A stretch of DNA of 64,000 nt from Paractinoplanes pyxinae (GTDB taxonomy: Bacteria; Actinomycetota; Actinomycetes; Mycobacteriales; Micromonosporaceae): positions 1 through 64,000 of the forward strand of contig NZ_JAPNTZ010000018.1 in assembly GCF_026626335.1 (NCBI RefSeq). The letters run 5' to 3'. The translations under genes and the position numbers were made by a program. The notes beneath the pieces are model-generated. The model saw nothing but the letters and a program-made list of their open reading frames with translations, had not been told where the DNA came from and did no database searches. Below, piece by piece: positions 43,232 to 51,926 of this stretch (position 1 is the stretch's first letter; every line of letters begins with the position of its first letter).

Positions 43232-43320
43232 GCCAACCCGGCGGCCGGCGCCCGGCGCGCACCCCACCGTTGGCCCACCCGTGGCGCTTACCGCACGCTT
43301 ACAGCCGTTGGCCGGCTACG
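43232..43320. promoter_or_regulatory. GGCCAAC-box cluster upstream of the T4SS operon
   Basis: Three boxes: GGTGGCCAACCCGG near 43231, CACCGTTGGCCCACC near 43267 and AGCCGTTGGCCGGC near 43303. They are variants of the palindrome GTTGGCCAAC found in full upstream of 44849. They lie between the regulator gene end and the T4SS genes. Confidence 0.5.
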
Positions 43321-44155
43321 CAGCGCCCGCACGGTCATCCGGCAGCACCGCGCCGAGCCCGGCAGGCACCAGCGGTATTCCGTCGAGTTCCCCGGCTCTG
43401 ATGGCCTGCGCCAGGCGCTGTTCGGCCTTGCGCCGCCATGCCGCGGCCACCGCGACGCCGACGCCCAACCGGTCGGCCAGCATCGCCAAGCTGACGTTCT
43501 CGAGGCGGGTCTCAGCAATCAACAGCGCTTCGTCGACGGTGATAATCGCCGCGGCGACCGCCCGGGCCAGCACCCAGTCCGGGTGGTCCCATGGCTGGCG
43601 TGGCGGCACCGACCACGTGCCGGACACCCGCACCACGTCGGTGTCGCGTTCCTGATCGCGGGCCCGGCGCGCCGCCCGGGCACCCGCGTCGATGAGCTTG
43701 CCGGCGAGGCGCGACTCGCGGACGTCGATGGTGCGCAGCCGGTCGACGAACCCGGTCAGCAGCTCGCTGTCCAGATCGCTGCAGTCGCCGTGCCAGCCGC
43801 GGGCAAGCCGGCCCGCGGCACGGCGCAGCCCCGGCAGGGCCAGACCGACCGTGGCCACCACCCAGGCCGGATCTGTGCGGCGCGCGATGAGTTCGCGCCA
43901 CACCTGGTCGCGCACCGCCCGGGGCGTGCCGTCGGCCAGCAGGAGTTTCTTCAGTTCGCGCAGCGGCAGAAGCCGGTCGGGGAGCCCGTCGACCAGGCGG
44001 CCGTCGAAGCTGAGCGGCGAAGGCGGGCAGGTCAGCAGGTCGAATGCGCGCTGCGCGGCGTCCAGCGCTGTGGCCGGCCACGTCCGGGCCGCTGCCATGC
44101 GCTGAAGGTCGGCAGCCGGTGGCGTTGCGGTCCGGCGGGTCGAGGTGGTGGTCAT
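43316..44155 (-). CDS. putative HTH regulator of the transfer region
   Basis: 279 residues from ATG 44155 with AGGAGC upstream. All-helical. The C-terminal region (LIAETRLENVSLAMLADRLG then VGVAVAAAWRRKAEQRLAQA) is a good helix-turn-helix of sigma-region-4 type. The N-terminal half has LLLADGTPRAVRDQVWRELI. No named family. Its location between clusters of palindromic boxes makes it the first candidate for the protein that binds them. Confidence 0.6.
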   Translation of the reverse strand: MTTTSTRRTATPPAADLQRMAAARTWPATALDAAQRAFDLLTCPPSPLSFDGRLVDGLPDRLLPLRELKKLLLADGTPRAVRDQVWRELIARRTDPAWVVATVGLALPGLRRAAGRLARGWHGDCSDLDSELLTGFVDRLRTIDVRESRLAGKLIDAGARAARRARDQERDTDVVRVSGTWSVPPRQPWDHPDWVLARAVAAAIITVDEALLIAETRLENVSLAMLADRLGVGVAVAAAWRRKAEQRLAQAIRAGELDGIPLVPAGLGAVLPDDRAGAA

Positions 44156-44239
44156 GGCGGGCTCCTGAAGAACGGGCGCGAGGCGGCGGTACCGCCGGGC
44201 GGTGCGCGAGATGCCGTCCATGAGCGCACCTGGACCCCA

Positions 44240-44826
44240 CCGGTGGGCCAACGGTTGACGTGGCGGCGGCCGCGAGCCCGGTGCGGATAGGCCAACCGGT
44301 CATGCGGTGCGGGCACGGCCGCCCGTACCGCTCCCGCCAACTGCGGCCAGCCAGCCGCACCGTCTGCCCGGTGACGGTCACCGGTGCGCCCGTCACCGTG
44401 ACCGGCCGGGCCCGCGAGCACCGGCCGGTGACCGTTGCACCGGTGCGCCCGCAACTGCCGCTCGCGGCCCGGTCGGCGTCCGGCGTCCCCGGCTGGCCGG
44501 CTCGCGACGGCACCGGGTCCGCACCGGCATGGCCGGCCTGCGCACCGGGCTAGCCAGCCCCGCGCGCAGGAGAGCGCCGCCACGGGAAGGATGGCCGGGC
44601 GGCTACCGGGAGACGACATGCTGCCTGGCGTGCCCGGATGATCGGTGCGGCGCATCGGGCCCGAACCGGTTGACCTCGTCACCTGGCAGCCGAGCCGGCC
44701 AACCCTGTCGTGTGCACGCCCGGTTGGCCAACGAGAGTGCCCGGTTGGCCAACGCGTTGGTTGGCGGTAGTGGCGCCACGAGCGACCGGTTGGCCAACTA
44801 CCGGCCGGGCCCGGTACCGGTTGGCC
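44240..44826. promoter_or_regulatory. cluster of palindromic GTTGGCCAAC boxes (iteron-like)
   Basis: Full boxes CCGGTTGGCCAACG at 44720-44733 and 44741-44754, and CCGGTTGGCCAACT at 44786-44799. Partial boxes lie near 44244, 44290, 44664, 44694, 44755 and 44817. The core GTTGGCCAAC is a perfect 10-bp palindrome. The cluster fills the divergent space between the regulator gene and the methyltransferase-like pair. It could be operators or an origin of transfer or replication. Confidence 0.6.
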
Positions 44827-44848
44827 CGGTTGACCGCTCCAGCAGGCG

Positions 44849-45625
44849 GTGACGGCTACCGGGGCGGGTCCGGTACAGCCGTGGGTGGGCGTGAATATCT
44901 TCGAACCGGTACCCGAATCGCAGCCTCCGGCGGCTGCGCCACCCCACGCACGAACAGCCGGCTCCGGTGAGCACCCGGTACCGGCAGCGGCTGACGCCGG
45001 CTCGCCTCGCACCGGCAGTGGCGCGGCGCGCGCCGGTGCCGCACCGGTCGCCGTCACGCCGTGGCGGATCACCGATCTGCCGAGCCGGCACCGTCCGGCG
45101 CCGGCCGGTGCGCTGAGTGCGCGCACCGCCGCCCGCCTGATCGGCGCCTACAGCCGGGCGGGCGACATCATCGTGTCGGTCGGCGACGACCCGGCACTCG
45201 CGGGCGCCGCCGGGGCGGGCGGGCACCGCTACCACGGGCCAGCCGCCGTGCCGGAGTTGTGCGGGCTGCGCCTGGACGGCGCCGTCACGCTGATCGTGCT
45301 GCCCTGGCCGCAAGCCGCCGAGACCGAGCACGATCCGCAGGCTCCGTTCCGCTGCTGCCGGCGGCTGCTGAAAACGAACGGCAGCACCGTGGTGGTCTTC
45401 CGGCCGGGCCCGGACCTCGACAAGGGAACCGATCACCACGGCAGCGTGGTCACCGCCGCCTGGCAGGCGGGTCTTGCCTGCTCGCAGTCCATCGTCGCGG
45501 TCGGGTCCCGGCATCGCCGCCGCCGGCCCGGTGCGCCATCGAGCGCTGCGGCGCCTGCGACGGCGCTGCCGGTCGTGCAGTTCGAGCTCCTGGTCTTCAC
45601 GCTGGCGCAGGACCGCCATGGCTGA
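44849..45625 (+). CDS. degenerate methyltransferase-fold protein
   Basis: 258 residues from GTG 44849, 22 bases after the last palindromic box. After a disordered Pro/Ala-rich N-terminus, residues 85-250 have the alternating strand-helix rhythm of a Rossmann methyltransferase (RLIGAYSRAGDIIVSVGDDP, GAVTLIVLPWPQAAETEHD). The SAM-binding glycine motif and the catalytic PP motif are missing. Stop overlaps the start of the next gene by 8 bases. Confidence 0.6.
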   Translation: MTATGAGPVQPWVGVNIFEPVPESQPPAAAPPHARTAGSGEHPVPAAADAGSPRTGSGAARAGAAPVAVTPWRITDLPSRHRPAPAGALSARTAARLIGAYSRAGDIIVSVGDDPALAGAAGAGGHRYHGPAAVPELCGLRLDGAVTLIVLPWPQAAETEHDPQAPFRCCRRLLKTNGSTVVVFRPGPDLDKGTDHHGSVVTAAWQAGLACSQSIVAVGSRHRRRRPGAPSSAAAPATALPVVQFELLVFTLAQDRHG

Positions 45626-46463
45626 CGCCCGCCGCTCCCCCGCCCGCGCCGGCGGCGGGACAGGCCACACCGACGCGCCGTGCCCGCCCGCGCTGCCCCC
45701 ACTGGTGATCCACCTGCGCCGTCAGGCCGCAGCCGGTCCTCGCCGCTACGTGGCAGGATCCGCCGGTCACCCCGACCGGATGCCTCCCGGCCTGGCCGCT
45801 GCCCTGCTGCACGAGTACACGCAGCCCGGGAACCTGGTGCTCGACCCGCTCGCCGGTACCGGCACGACGCTGGCCGAAGCTGCCCGAGCCGGCCGCAACG
45901 CCATCGGCGTCGAATACGAGACCGGCTGGGTGGCGCTGGCCCGCGCCAACCTCGCCCTGGCCCGTCAGCAGGGAGCCGGCGGGCACGCCCGGATCCTGTG
46001 CCGTGACGCCACCCGTCTGCCCAGCGGTATACCGCACTGTCTGCGGGGAACTACCAGTCTGGTGCTGACCGCGCCCCCGGCGGCCCGCACCATGCCCGGC
46101 CACCCATCCGGCTGCGGCACCACGCCGTCCGGCCGGACGACGTCACGAGGCCGCGGTGGTCGTGCCGGCCGCGTCGCAGTGTTCTCCGGGCTCACTTCTG
46201 TGCTGGCAGGCTGCCGTGCGCTGCTCGCTCCTGCCGGCCAGGTCATCGTCGTGGCCCGTGCTCGCCCGAGCGGCGGCGCTCATGCCGGCAGCCTCGGACA
46301 GGTCCTGCAGGCAGGCCTGTCGGCAGGTCTTCACCTGACGGCGGTACGGCACGCTGTCCAGGCCAGTCACCTGGGCGAGACTTGCGGATATAGTCAGAGC
46401 TGCCGGTGTCCCGCGACGGGGGTCGTCCGCTATGCCGTCGCCGTGTTCAGCCAGGCTTGCTGA
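45618..46463 (+). CDS. DNA methyltransferase-like protein with altered catalytic motif
   Basis: 281 residues from ATG 45618 with AGGACC upstream. Motif I is intact: HPDRMPPGLAAALLHEYTQP, NLVLDPLAGTGTTLAEAARA and AIGVEYETGW, the start of N4/N6-type DNA methylases of actinobacterial elements. Where these enzymes carry the catalytic SPPY, this protein reads LVLTAPPAARTMPG, so the tyrosine and serine are replaced. The C-terminus is short. It may bind SAM or DNA without methylating, perhaps as a partner of the upstream protein. Confidence 0.75.
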   Translation: MADARRSPARAGGGTGHTDAPCPPALPPLVIHLRRQAAAGPRRYVAGSAGHPDRMPPGLAAALLHEYTQPGNLVLDPLAGTGTTLAEAARAGRNAIGVEYETGWVALARANLALARQQGAGGHARILCRDATRLPSGIPHCLRGTTSLVLTAPPAARTMPGHPSGCGTTPSGRTTSRGRGGRAGRVAVFSGLTSVLAGCRALLAPAGQVIVVARARPSGGAHAGSLGQVLQAGLSAGLHLTAVRHAVQASHLGETCGYSQSCRCPATGVVRYAVAVFSQAC

Positions 46464-47497
46464 CCGCAGCCGAACGCCTGGCGACGCTGACCAGCGGCGC
46501 ACTCTGGCCGATCAGCGAGAGGCCGACCAACAATCCGCAGCCGTCACCTACGAGGAACTGCGCGACCAGCTCGCCGCTGGAGACGACACGGTGACCGCAC
46601 TCGACCTCGCCACCGCGCACTTCCAGGTCGAGCGGACCACCCTGCTGGTGCCGCCCGCCAAGGCAGCCATCAAGCGCGCCGAGAAGGCGGTCGAGGCGCA
46701 CGAAGCTCAGACCTCGCCGACGCTGGCGCAATGGCTCCACAAGGTCATCGAGAAGAACCCGTTCGCCTTCGGCCTTCAAGGCATGCCGATCACCGTCGTG
46801 CCGACCGTGCCTCAAGACGCCGAGGGGCCGGCTGTGTTCCTAACGCAGACGAAGCCCACGAGCACGGATCTCGGTACCGGCATGATGAGCGGCACTGTCT
46901 GGGTTCACGTCGTGCTGCCCGAGCACGCCACCTGGGAATACATTGCGTTCTCCACGGGTGCGAAGCGTCTGATCAGCGACGCTGGCCTCGCCAGGTACGC
47001 GGAGGTCATCGCGCGGCAACAGCTCACTTCACCCAAGCTGACGATCGAGCTCGTCGACGTCGAGCCGGAACTTCCCGTTCTGCCGATCGAGGCGCCGGAG
47101 CACGCGGCTCAAGGATTTCGGCGTCATGGTCTTCCAATCGGTCGTCGCCGCTGGAGACCAGATTAAGACGGGGGAGGGCACGTATCTCTACGAGATGACC
47201 TCGTCCTCCATCAGCGGATCGTTGCAGGCGTTCGACCTGGTCGATGTCGCTACCGACTCTGACGTCCTCCGCCGCCGAGTGTCGATCACTCTCGACGTGC
47301 AGGGCCGACACGACGAGGTGACCCTGCGGAGGCGGATCGACCGAGCTTTCACCGAGGTGCTGCCGAGCAAGATCGCGCCGTGGCTCGGCCGAATCGAGAG
47401 TGGCCCGGCAGTCAAGTGGGTGTGGGATGAGGAGAAGCGGCGCAACGAGGTGGGCCGCCCGATCCGCTCGAAGTGCACGCTCCGAGCCGAATTGTAA
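46432..47497 (+). pseudogene. hypothetical gene, N-terminally fused and frameshifted
   Basis: From about 46483 the frame reads coding-like protein (YEELRDQLAAGDDTVTALDL, PPAKAAIKRAEKAVEAHEAQ, IAFSTGAKRLISDAGLARYA) up to about 47105. It is then lost, and the continuation KDFGVMVFQSVVAAGDQIKT runs in another frame to 47497. The 5' end merges with the end of the methyltransferase gene without its own start. Unknown family, possibly phage-derived. A clear terminator follows. Confidence 0.6.
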
Positions 47498-47535
47498 TGG
47501 TCAGCCGAGTCAACGGCTGAGGTAGTCCAGACGGA

Positions 47536-47562
47536 GGGACGGCTGCATTGCGCAGCCGTCCC
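47536..47562 (+). terminator. intrinsic terminator
   Basis: GGGACGGCTGC (47536-47546) pairs perfectly with GCAGCCGTCCC (47552-47562), loop ATTGC, followed by the pyrimidine-rich CTTCGTCTT. Ends the rightward transcript from the methyltransferase-like genes. Confidence 0.7.
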
Positions 47563-47657
47563 CTTCGTCTTAGCCCTTCTTCTTGCCCAGGAGGGAAAAG
47601 GGCTGGCACGGAGGACCGTGCGTCATAACGTCCACTAGAGTCTTCCGGCAGTGGGGC

Positions 47658-47987
47658 TCAGCGTGATCGCGCTGTAGCCCGGTCTCGACGGCCTGAGCCG
47701 TTCTTTCGCGGGTGAGGCACGGTTTGGGCCTCATCGCGTCCCTCTATTCGTTCGAGGGCTTGGTTCGCATGCGGTCGCTGGTTGTTGTTGCGATCCGCGC
47801 GGTTCCGGCTGCTCTGCCGGATAGCCGGCCAGAGGTAGGCCAGCACCAGGCCGACCACTACTGCCTGGCTGGCCAGGATGCACCAGAGTGGGTATCCCAT
47901 CACCCACAGAGATGCTGGTGGTGCCGCGATCGCAGTGCCGATCGCGAGGACTACGGAGGCCGTCCCTTGGCTCTCCCTTTCGCCCAT
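47658..47987 (-). CDS. small membrane protein
   Basis: 109 residues from ATG 47987 with AAGGGA upstream. Two helices (ASVVLAIGTAIAAPPASLWV and WCILASQAVVVGLVLAYLWP) and a long basic, Arg/Asn-rich tail. No family recognised. Confidence 0.6.
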   Translation of the reverse strand: MGERESQGTASVVLAIGTAIAAPPASLWVMGYPLWCILASQAVVVGLVLAYLWPAIRQSSRNRADRNNNQRPHANQALERIEGRDEAQTVPHPRKNGSGRRDRATARSR

Positions 47988-48037
47988 GTGGTCAGTCCCT
48001 TCTTTGGGCTTCGGTGACAAAGGACGCAGCTCGGTCG

Positions 48038-48121
48038 CTACGTGTGATGGATGCCTGCTCGCTCCTGCTGGAGCGCAAAGCCCCCGCTGCCGGAGAAGAG
48101 GTCGACCATCTCCCTTGTCAC
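48038..48121 (-). pseudogene. 5' remnant of a C5-cytosine DNA methyltransferase
   Basis: GTG at 48121 (or ATG 48109) opens VTREMVDLFSGSGGFALQQE and stops after 27 residues. DLFSGSGGFAL is motif I of cytosine-5 methyltransferases, normally near the protein start. Nothing of the catalytic PCQ motif follows in any frame up to the next gene. The gene has been cut off just after its SAM-binding loop. Confidence 0.65.
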
Positions 48122-48552
48122 ATCGCTAGTTTACCTGCGACTAGCCCAACTAAGAGAGCTGCCGAGCGGCGATCTGCGCCGAACCGGTCGAAGTGAGTCG
48201 CGAAGACATTGAGGCACGTCGGGCCTTGCGGCTTCTACGGATGCCGTATCGTAGAAACGACGCAATACGAACGGCATATCGCCTGGTCATGCCTTGACGC
48301 GGCGGCAATCCGCCCGCGACTGGTCGTGTTTTTGACACTTACTGGACATCGACTTTCTAACAGTGGCATGTCCCGGAGAGCGCGTTTATCGAGTGGGTAA
48401 AGCCTCTTGACCTGCGAAAACTCTCCCAGAACGACCCTAGAACTGTGGCAAGTTTCGGGGTGCTATCACGCGGCGGTCGGCTTGTTGATCGTCAGGGGGT
48501 CATACCCCCAGGTGTGCGATCGCTGAGGCCGGCCCTGGCAGGACGCTCTGAT
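48122..48552. other. intergenic, no gene
   Basis: Divergent space between the methyltransferase remnant and the membrane gene at 48553. Nothing recognised. Confidence 0.35.
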
Positions 48553-49371
48553 ATGGATCCCTTGCGCGTGGTTACGTACGCTACAACCGTGTCGATAGAG
48601 AAGAGTGTCACTGCGACGGCGCGGTTTCGTACTGTCCGGCTCCTGGTGGATGATCTTCGCGAATTCGAGCGTGCACTGGCTGCTGATGAGGTGAGTTGGC
48701 GGTTCGGCACGCGTGAACACCTGGGTACGTGGTCATGGAAAAATGTCTACACCCGTTCAGATTCCCTCGATGAGCTATGTGCTGCCGCGCCGAAGGGTGC
48801 GGTCTATCAATTCGAGGTTCAGGCGCAGTCTGGTGAGCAATCTTTCACGCTTCTACTAGTGGGTGATGATCCTAGGTTCGTGACTTTGTCGTATGAAGGA
48901 CCGGGTGAACAGCCGTCGGAAACCTTCCAAAACGCAGTGGTGCCACTATCCAAGGCCGAGAAGCGAGGCCGGAAGTGGCATTACATCGCTGCTGTAATAG
49001 GTCCAACGATTGCTTTTACCGTTCCGCTAATCCTCTTGGAGGAGATTGGAAACGTCGGCTGGTTAAAAGAGCAAGTGGGTCCTCGTGGTGACCTGGCTAA
49101 AGCCACGGTGTGGTCTTTAACTTCGTTCTTTATACTTGCTTTGACGACGTTGATGTTTTGGTCATGGGCAAGGTTGAGTAGCGTTACCTTGCGGCCGATC
49201 ATCGACACATCTTCAATATATGAGCGGGTAGTCGAACAGATGAAAAGCGTAGGAAGGTGGGCTTACTCGGTACCAAAAGCCGATTACATGTACAAACTCA
49301 TAATGCTTTGGTCTACCGTGGTTGCAGCCTTATGCGGTTTTGGTGCATTCGTGATTGCATTTTTCAAATGA
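48553..49371 (+). CDS. membrane protein of unknown function
   Basis: 272 residues from ATG 48553; the frame opens at GTG 48445, so a longer form is possible. N-terminal 140 residues are a cytoplasmic domain (TARFRTVRLLVDDLREFERA). Helices follow at IAAVIGPTIAFTVPLILLEE, SLTSFFILALTTLMFWSWA and LIMLWSTVVAALCGFGAFVI. Lower GC than neighbours in the 3' half. Unknown family. Confidence 0.6.
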   Translation: MDPLRVVTYATTVSIEKSVTATARFRTVRLLVDDLREFERALAADEVSWRFGTREHLGTWSWKNVYTRSDSLDELCAAAPKGAVYQFEVQAQSGEQSFTLLLVGDDPRFVTLSYEGPGEQPSETFQNAVVPLSKAEKRGRKWHYIAAVIGPTIAFTVPLILLEEIGNVGWLKEQVGPRGDLAKATVWSLTSFFILALTTLMFWSWARLSSVTLRPIIDTSSIYERVVEQMKSVGRWAYSVPKADYMYKLIMLWSTVVAALCGFGAFVIAFFK

Positions 49372-49384
49372 TTGTTGGTGCGTG

Positions 49385-49678
49385 CTACGCTTCCGTCGTT
49401 TCGCCACGCAGTGCAGCTTCGGCGACCTCGCCAAGCTCAGCTTGCTCCTCGGGAGACATTGCTTGGTACTTCGACCAGAAGTCGCCGAACGCTGCCGACA
49501 CCTCTTCGCCGTATGCGTCGCTGATCGCCGCCTGGCGAAGAGAGCCACCGTCAAGAACGCCCTGTGCCATCTCGCGCATCAGCGGACTTCCGTCCTTGGC
49601 GAGGTCGCGGAGCATCGTCTCGACCTGTCTGGCTAGGCGCGGATCGCCGTGAGCAATGTCGAGCAGTTCGTCAGGCAT
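49385..49678 (-). CDS. small helical protein of the WXG-like operon
   Basis: 97 residues; ATG overlaps the upstream stop by 8 bases. MPDELLDIAHGDPRLARQVE then EMAQGVLDGGSLRQAAISDA and an acidic C-terminus. Third gene of the operon; by position it may be an immunity or chaperone protein. Confidence 0.65.
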   Translation of the reverse strand: MPDELLDIAHGDPRLARQVETMLRDLAKDGSPLMREMAQGVLDGGSLRQAAISDAYGEEVSAAFGDFWSKYQAMSPEEQAELGEVAEAALRGETTEA

Positions 49679-50765
49679 GCGCTCCAGCTCCGGTGAGGGG
49701 ATGGTCGTAGCCGGCTCCGCCGCCGATCGTAGGAAGCTTCACCGAGTTTAGGTCGCTAAGCGAGCGGTTGAGGAGAGCGCGGAACGCTAGGACGGCGGCG
49801 TTGATGTTCTGAAGCAGCTTTGTGGCCTCGCCCCACAGCCTCAGCATGTTGGCGACCTCGACTGCGGCGACGCCGTAGCCGACGACCGCGCCAACGCCCG
49901 TAGCCGCCGTTGCGGTTCCTCCGGCCGCTGCGATTCCGGCGATGATGGCCGAGTCGCAGATGGCCTTAATGACTCCGCCGAGAGCGTCACCAGCCGCCCA
50001 CACCGCGTCCGCCATGATCTTGTACCCGTCTGCTATTTCCTTCAAAGAAGGACGCAGGTTCTCGATCGCAGTAGCGAGGTCGGTGAAGTACCGATACGCA
50101 GTGTCGCCCGCGTTTCCCTGCCAGTAGGTGTGTAGCTGGGTGGCGCCTGACTGGACGTTGACGGCCAGGTCGTGGAGAGCAAGGTCTGAGTTGGAGACCA
50201 CCTCCGACATCTTGGCCATAGCTTCCCAGTCGCCGAAGATTTTGTTTTGAACCTCAGCCACCGGGTCGAACCCGAACACGGTCTCGAAGCCCTTGAGCAT
50301 CCATGAGGTCGGGCTGATGTAGTCGAACCAAGCCAGCTTGTTTGGCGGCTTATCAGGTTCGCCCGGCGGCTTGAGCCGGCCAGGCGCATCGCGCGAGTCG
50401 AGGAACATTCCGGGCTGGCAAGCGTTGGAGGAGATCTCATACTCGAGGATCGTCGGGCACTGCTCGACGCCAGCCGGAAGCGTCTGGTCGAGGCGTATGG
50501 CGGATGCTGCGTCGGTCTCCTTGTAGTACTTGCTCGCCGCGCGAAGCTCGGGCGCGGAGTATTCGAGCATGCAGCTCAGCCGGTAGAGCGTGCCTTGGAT
50601 CGTGCTAACCGCTTGCTCGTGGCCGTCGCGCGCGATGGCGAAGAACTCGCCTCCCGTGCCAGCGGCTGCATTCTTCTTGACGTAGTCGCTGATCGTCACG
50701 GAGTCTTCGCGAGCGCGGTCTACTAGGGAAGCGTAGAAACCGAGCGCGCTTGGCTCGACCTTCAT
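49671..50765 (-). CDS. WXG100-superfamily, type VII secretion-like protein
   Basis: 364 residues from ATG 50765; GTG 50774 overlaps the upstream stop and is an alternative. Two helical domains: residues 1-110 (MKVEPSALGFYASLVDRARE, GEFFAIARDGHEQAVSTIQG) and 170-300 with LHTYWQGNAGDTAYRYFTDL, which contains the W-x-G turn of WXG100 proteins. A hydrophobic stretch (SAIIAGIAAAGGTATAATGV) follows. This is typical of actinobacterial substrates of type VII secretion. No enzymatic C-terminal domain is seen. Confidence 0.8.
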   Translation of the reverse strand: MKVEPSALGFYASLVDRAREDSVTISDYVKKNAAAGTGGEFFAIARDGHEQAVSTIQGTLYRLSCMLEYSAPELRAASKYYKETDAASAIRLDQTLPAGVEQCPTILEYEISSNACQPGMFLDSRDAPGRLKPPGEPDKPPNKLAWFDYISPTSWMLKGFETVFGFDPVAEVQNKIFGDWEAMAKMSEVVSNSDLALHDLAVNVQSGATQLHTYWQGNAGDTAYRYFTDLATAIENLRPSLKEIADGYKIMADAVWAAGDALGGVIKAICDSAIIAGIAAAGGTATAATGVGAVVGYGVAAVEVANMLRLWGEATKLLQNINAAVLAFRALLNRSLSDLNSVKLPTIGGGAGYDHPLTGAGAHA

Positions 50766-50770
50766 CGCTG

Positions 50771-51142
50771 TCACTTGCCTGCCCCCGCTGCGATGGCGAG
50801 CCCGACGACCCCGAGCACAGTCAGGGTGACGGCCGACAGGAGAAGCCAGCGGGTCAACTGTGGGTAAGGCCGGCTGGCGTAGACGCCAGCACCGCATACT
50901 CCGCCGACCGCGCAGGCTAGCGTCGGCACCAGCCTTGCTCCGTCAGCCTCACCCCAGACGATGAGGGCGACGGCGAAGACCCCGAGCAGGATGCTGGCGT
51001 TTGCAATGCGGGTCCGGAGGTTCCAGAACGCCGAGCGCTGGAAACGATCAATCGCGGTTTGATACTCCGCCGTGGCAGCTTCCCGCTCCTGCGGATCAAC
51101 GGGGCGACGTGCAGTAGGGCCTTTACGGTTTCTCTTCGCCAC
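50771..51142 (-). CDS. membrane protein of the WXG-like operon
   Basis: 123 residues from a GTG start. A charged N-terminus (MAKRNRKGPTARRPVDPQER) and a long helix are followed by three hydrophobic segments (ANASILLGVFAVALIVWGE, LACAVGGVCGAGVYA, WLLLSAVTLTVLGVVGLAIA). The stop overlaps the start region of the WXG100 gene. Confidence 0.7.
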   Translation of the reverse strand: MAKRNRKGPTARRPVDPQEREAATAEYQTAIDRFQRSAFWNLRTRIANASILLGVFAVALIVWGEADGARLVPTLACAVGGVCGAGVYASRPYPQLTRWLLLSAVTLTVLGVVGLAIAAGAGK

Positions 51143-51285
51143 ATTGGGACCGTACCAATCGATGCCTATCTCGGACCGTGCGCAGCCGCGAGCTTGTCAG
51201 GTGGCGCAGACTTCGCCGATGAGTCGAACCGTCCGCTCCTAATCGCCGTTAGGAGCGGACGAACCCCAGCCCTGGCGTGGTCCGC

Positions 51286-51651
51286 CTAGACCAGGCCGTC
51301 GACGACTCCTGCGAGTCGGTGGAGCTCGACGAAGCTCTCACGGGTTTGCTCAATGGTCGGCTCGTCGATGATCGAGTCTTCGCCGTAGAGGGCGATCACT
51401 TCGTCGCCGTCCGAGGTGTGACCGTTGAGGATCAGGTCGTCTTTGTCGTCCCTGCTGGGCTCCCCGCCTCGGTGCCCCAGGTCGCGCATCACAGCGTCCC
51501 AGTCGGCCTCATGAATCGACAGCGTCGCGTAGATCTTGCCCGGCTCGGTGGGCGTGGCCACGTCATCGTCGGGGTTCGGGCGAACCAGTAGGCCGGAACC
51601 CGTCATTGGGTCGAGATAGGCGGTGTGGCAGGCGTAAGAGATGGTTTCCAC
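51286..51651 (-). CDS. acidic hypothetical protein
   Basis: 121 residues from GTG 51651 with AAAGGAT upstream. Strongly acidic (PNPDDDVATPTEPGKIYATL, SIIDEPTIEQTRESFVELHR). Unknown family. Possibly the immunity or regulatory partner of the neighbouring WXG-like operon, by proximity only. Confidence 0.62.
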   Translation of the reverse strand: METISYACHTAYLDPMTGSGLLVRPNPDDDVATPTEPGKIYATLSIHEADWDAVMRDLGHRGGEPSRDDKDDLILNGHTSDGDEVIALYGEDSIIDEPTIEQTRESFVELHRLAGVVDGLV

Positions 51652-51757
51652 CGATGATCCTTTGTCGAGCTGATCACGATCGGCTCCCATGGTGGAGTTG
51701 GCCGGCTCGGCTCACCATCCGCCGTCCGACTTGAATCTTCGAAGTTCAGACAGCGCG

Positions 51758-51789
51758 GAGCCCCGCTCGCATCATGTCGAGCGGGGCTC
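51758..51789 (-). terminator. intrinsic terminator-like hairpin
   Basis: GAGCCCCGCTCG (51758-51769) pairs perfectly with CGAGCGGGGCTC (51778-51789), loop of eight. Sits just past the stop of the tiny membrane gene at 51798. Confidence 0.65.
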
Positions 51790-51797
51790 TCCTCACG

Positions 51798-51926
51798 TCA
51801 TCGAGGCCAGGCGGTCACCGCCGTCGAGATGGCGAGGATCGTGGCTGGCAACACCGAGATCAGCGCCAGGACGACGCGCCGATCCTTCGAGCGCTGATCC
51901 CTGGAACGTTGTACTTTCTTTCTCAA
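51798..51926 (-). CDS. tiny membrane protein (42 aa)
   Basis: TTG start with GGAG nine bases upstream. Basic N-terminus (LRKKVQRSRDQRSKDRR) and a single helix VVLALISVLPATILAISTAV, ending TAWPR. Immediately followed by a strong terminator, which supports it as a real transcript end. Missed by length cut-offs. Confidence 0.5.
   Translation of the reverse strand: MRKKVQRSRDQRSKDRRVVLALISVLPATILAISTAVTAWPR

Noticed and set aside
44720..44826. CRISPR array
   Set aside because: Repeats are 14-bp palindromes at irregular short spacing with no spacers or Cas genes; operators or iterons fit better.
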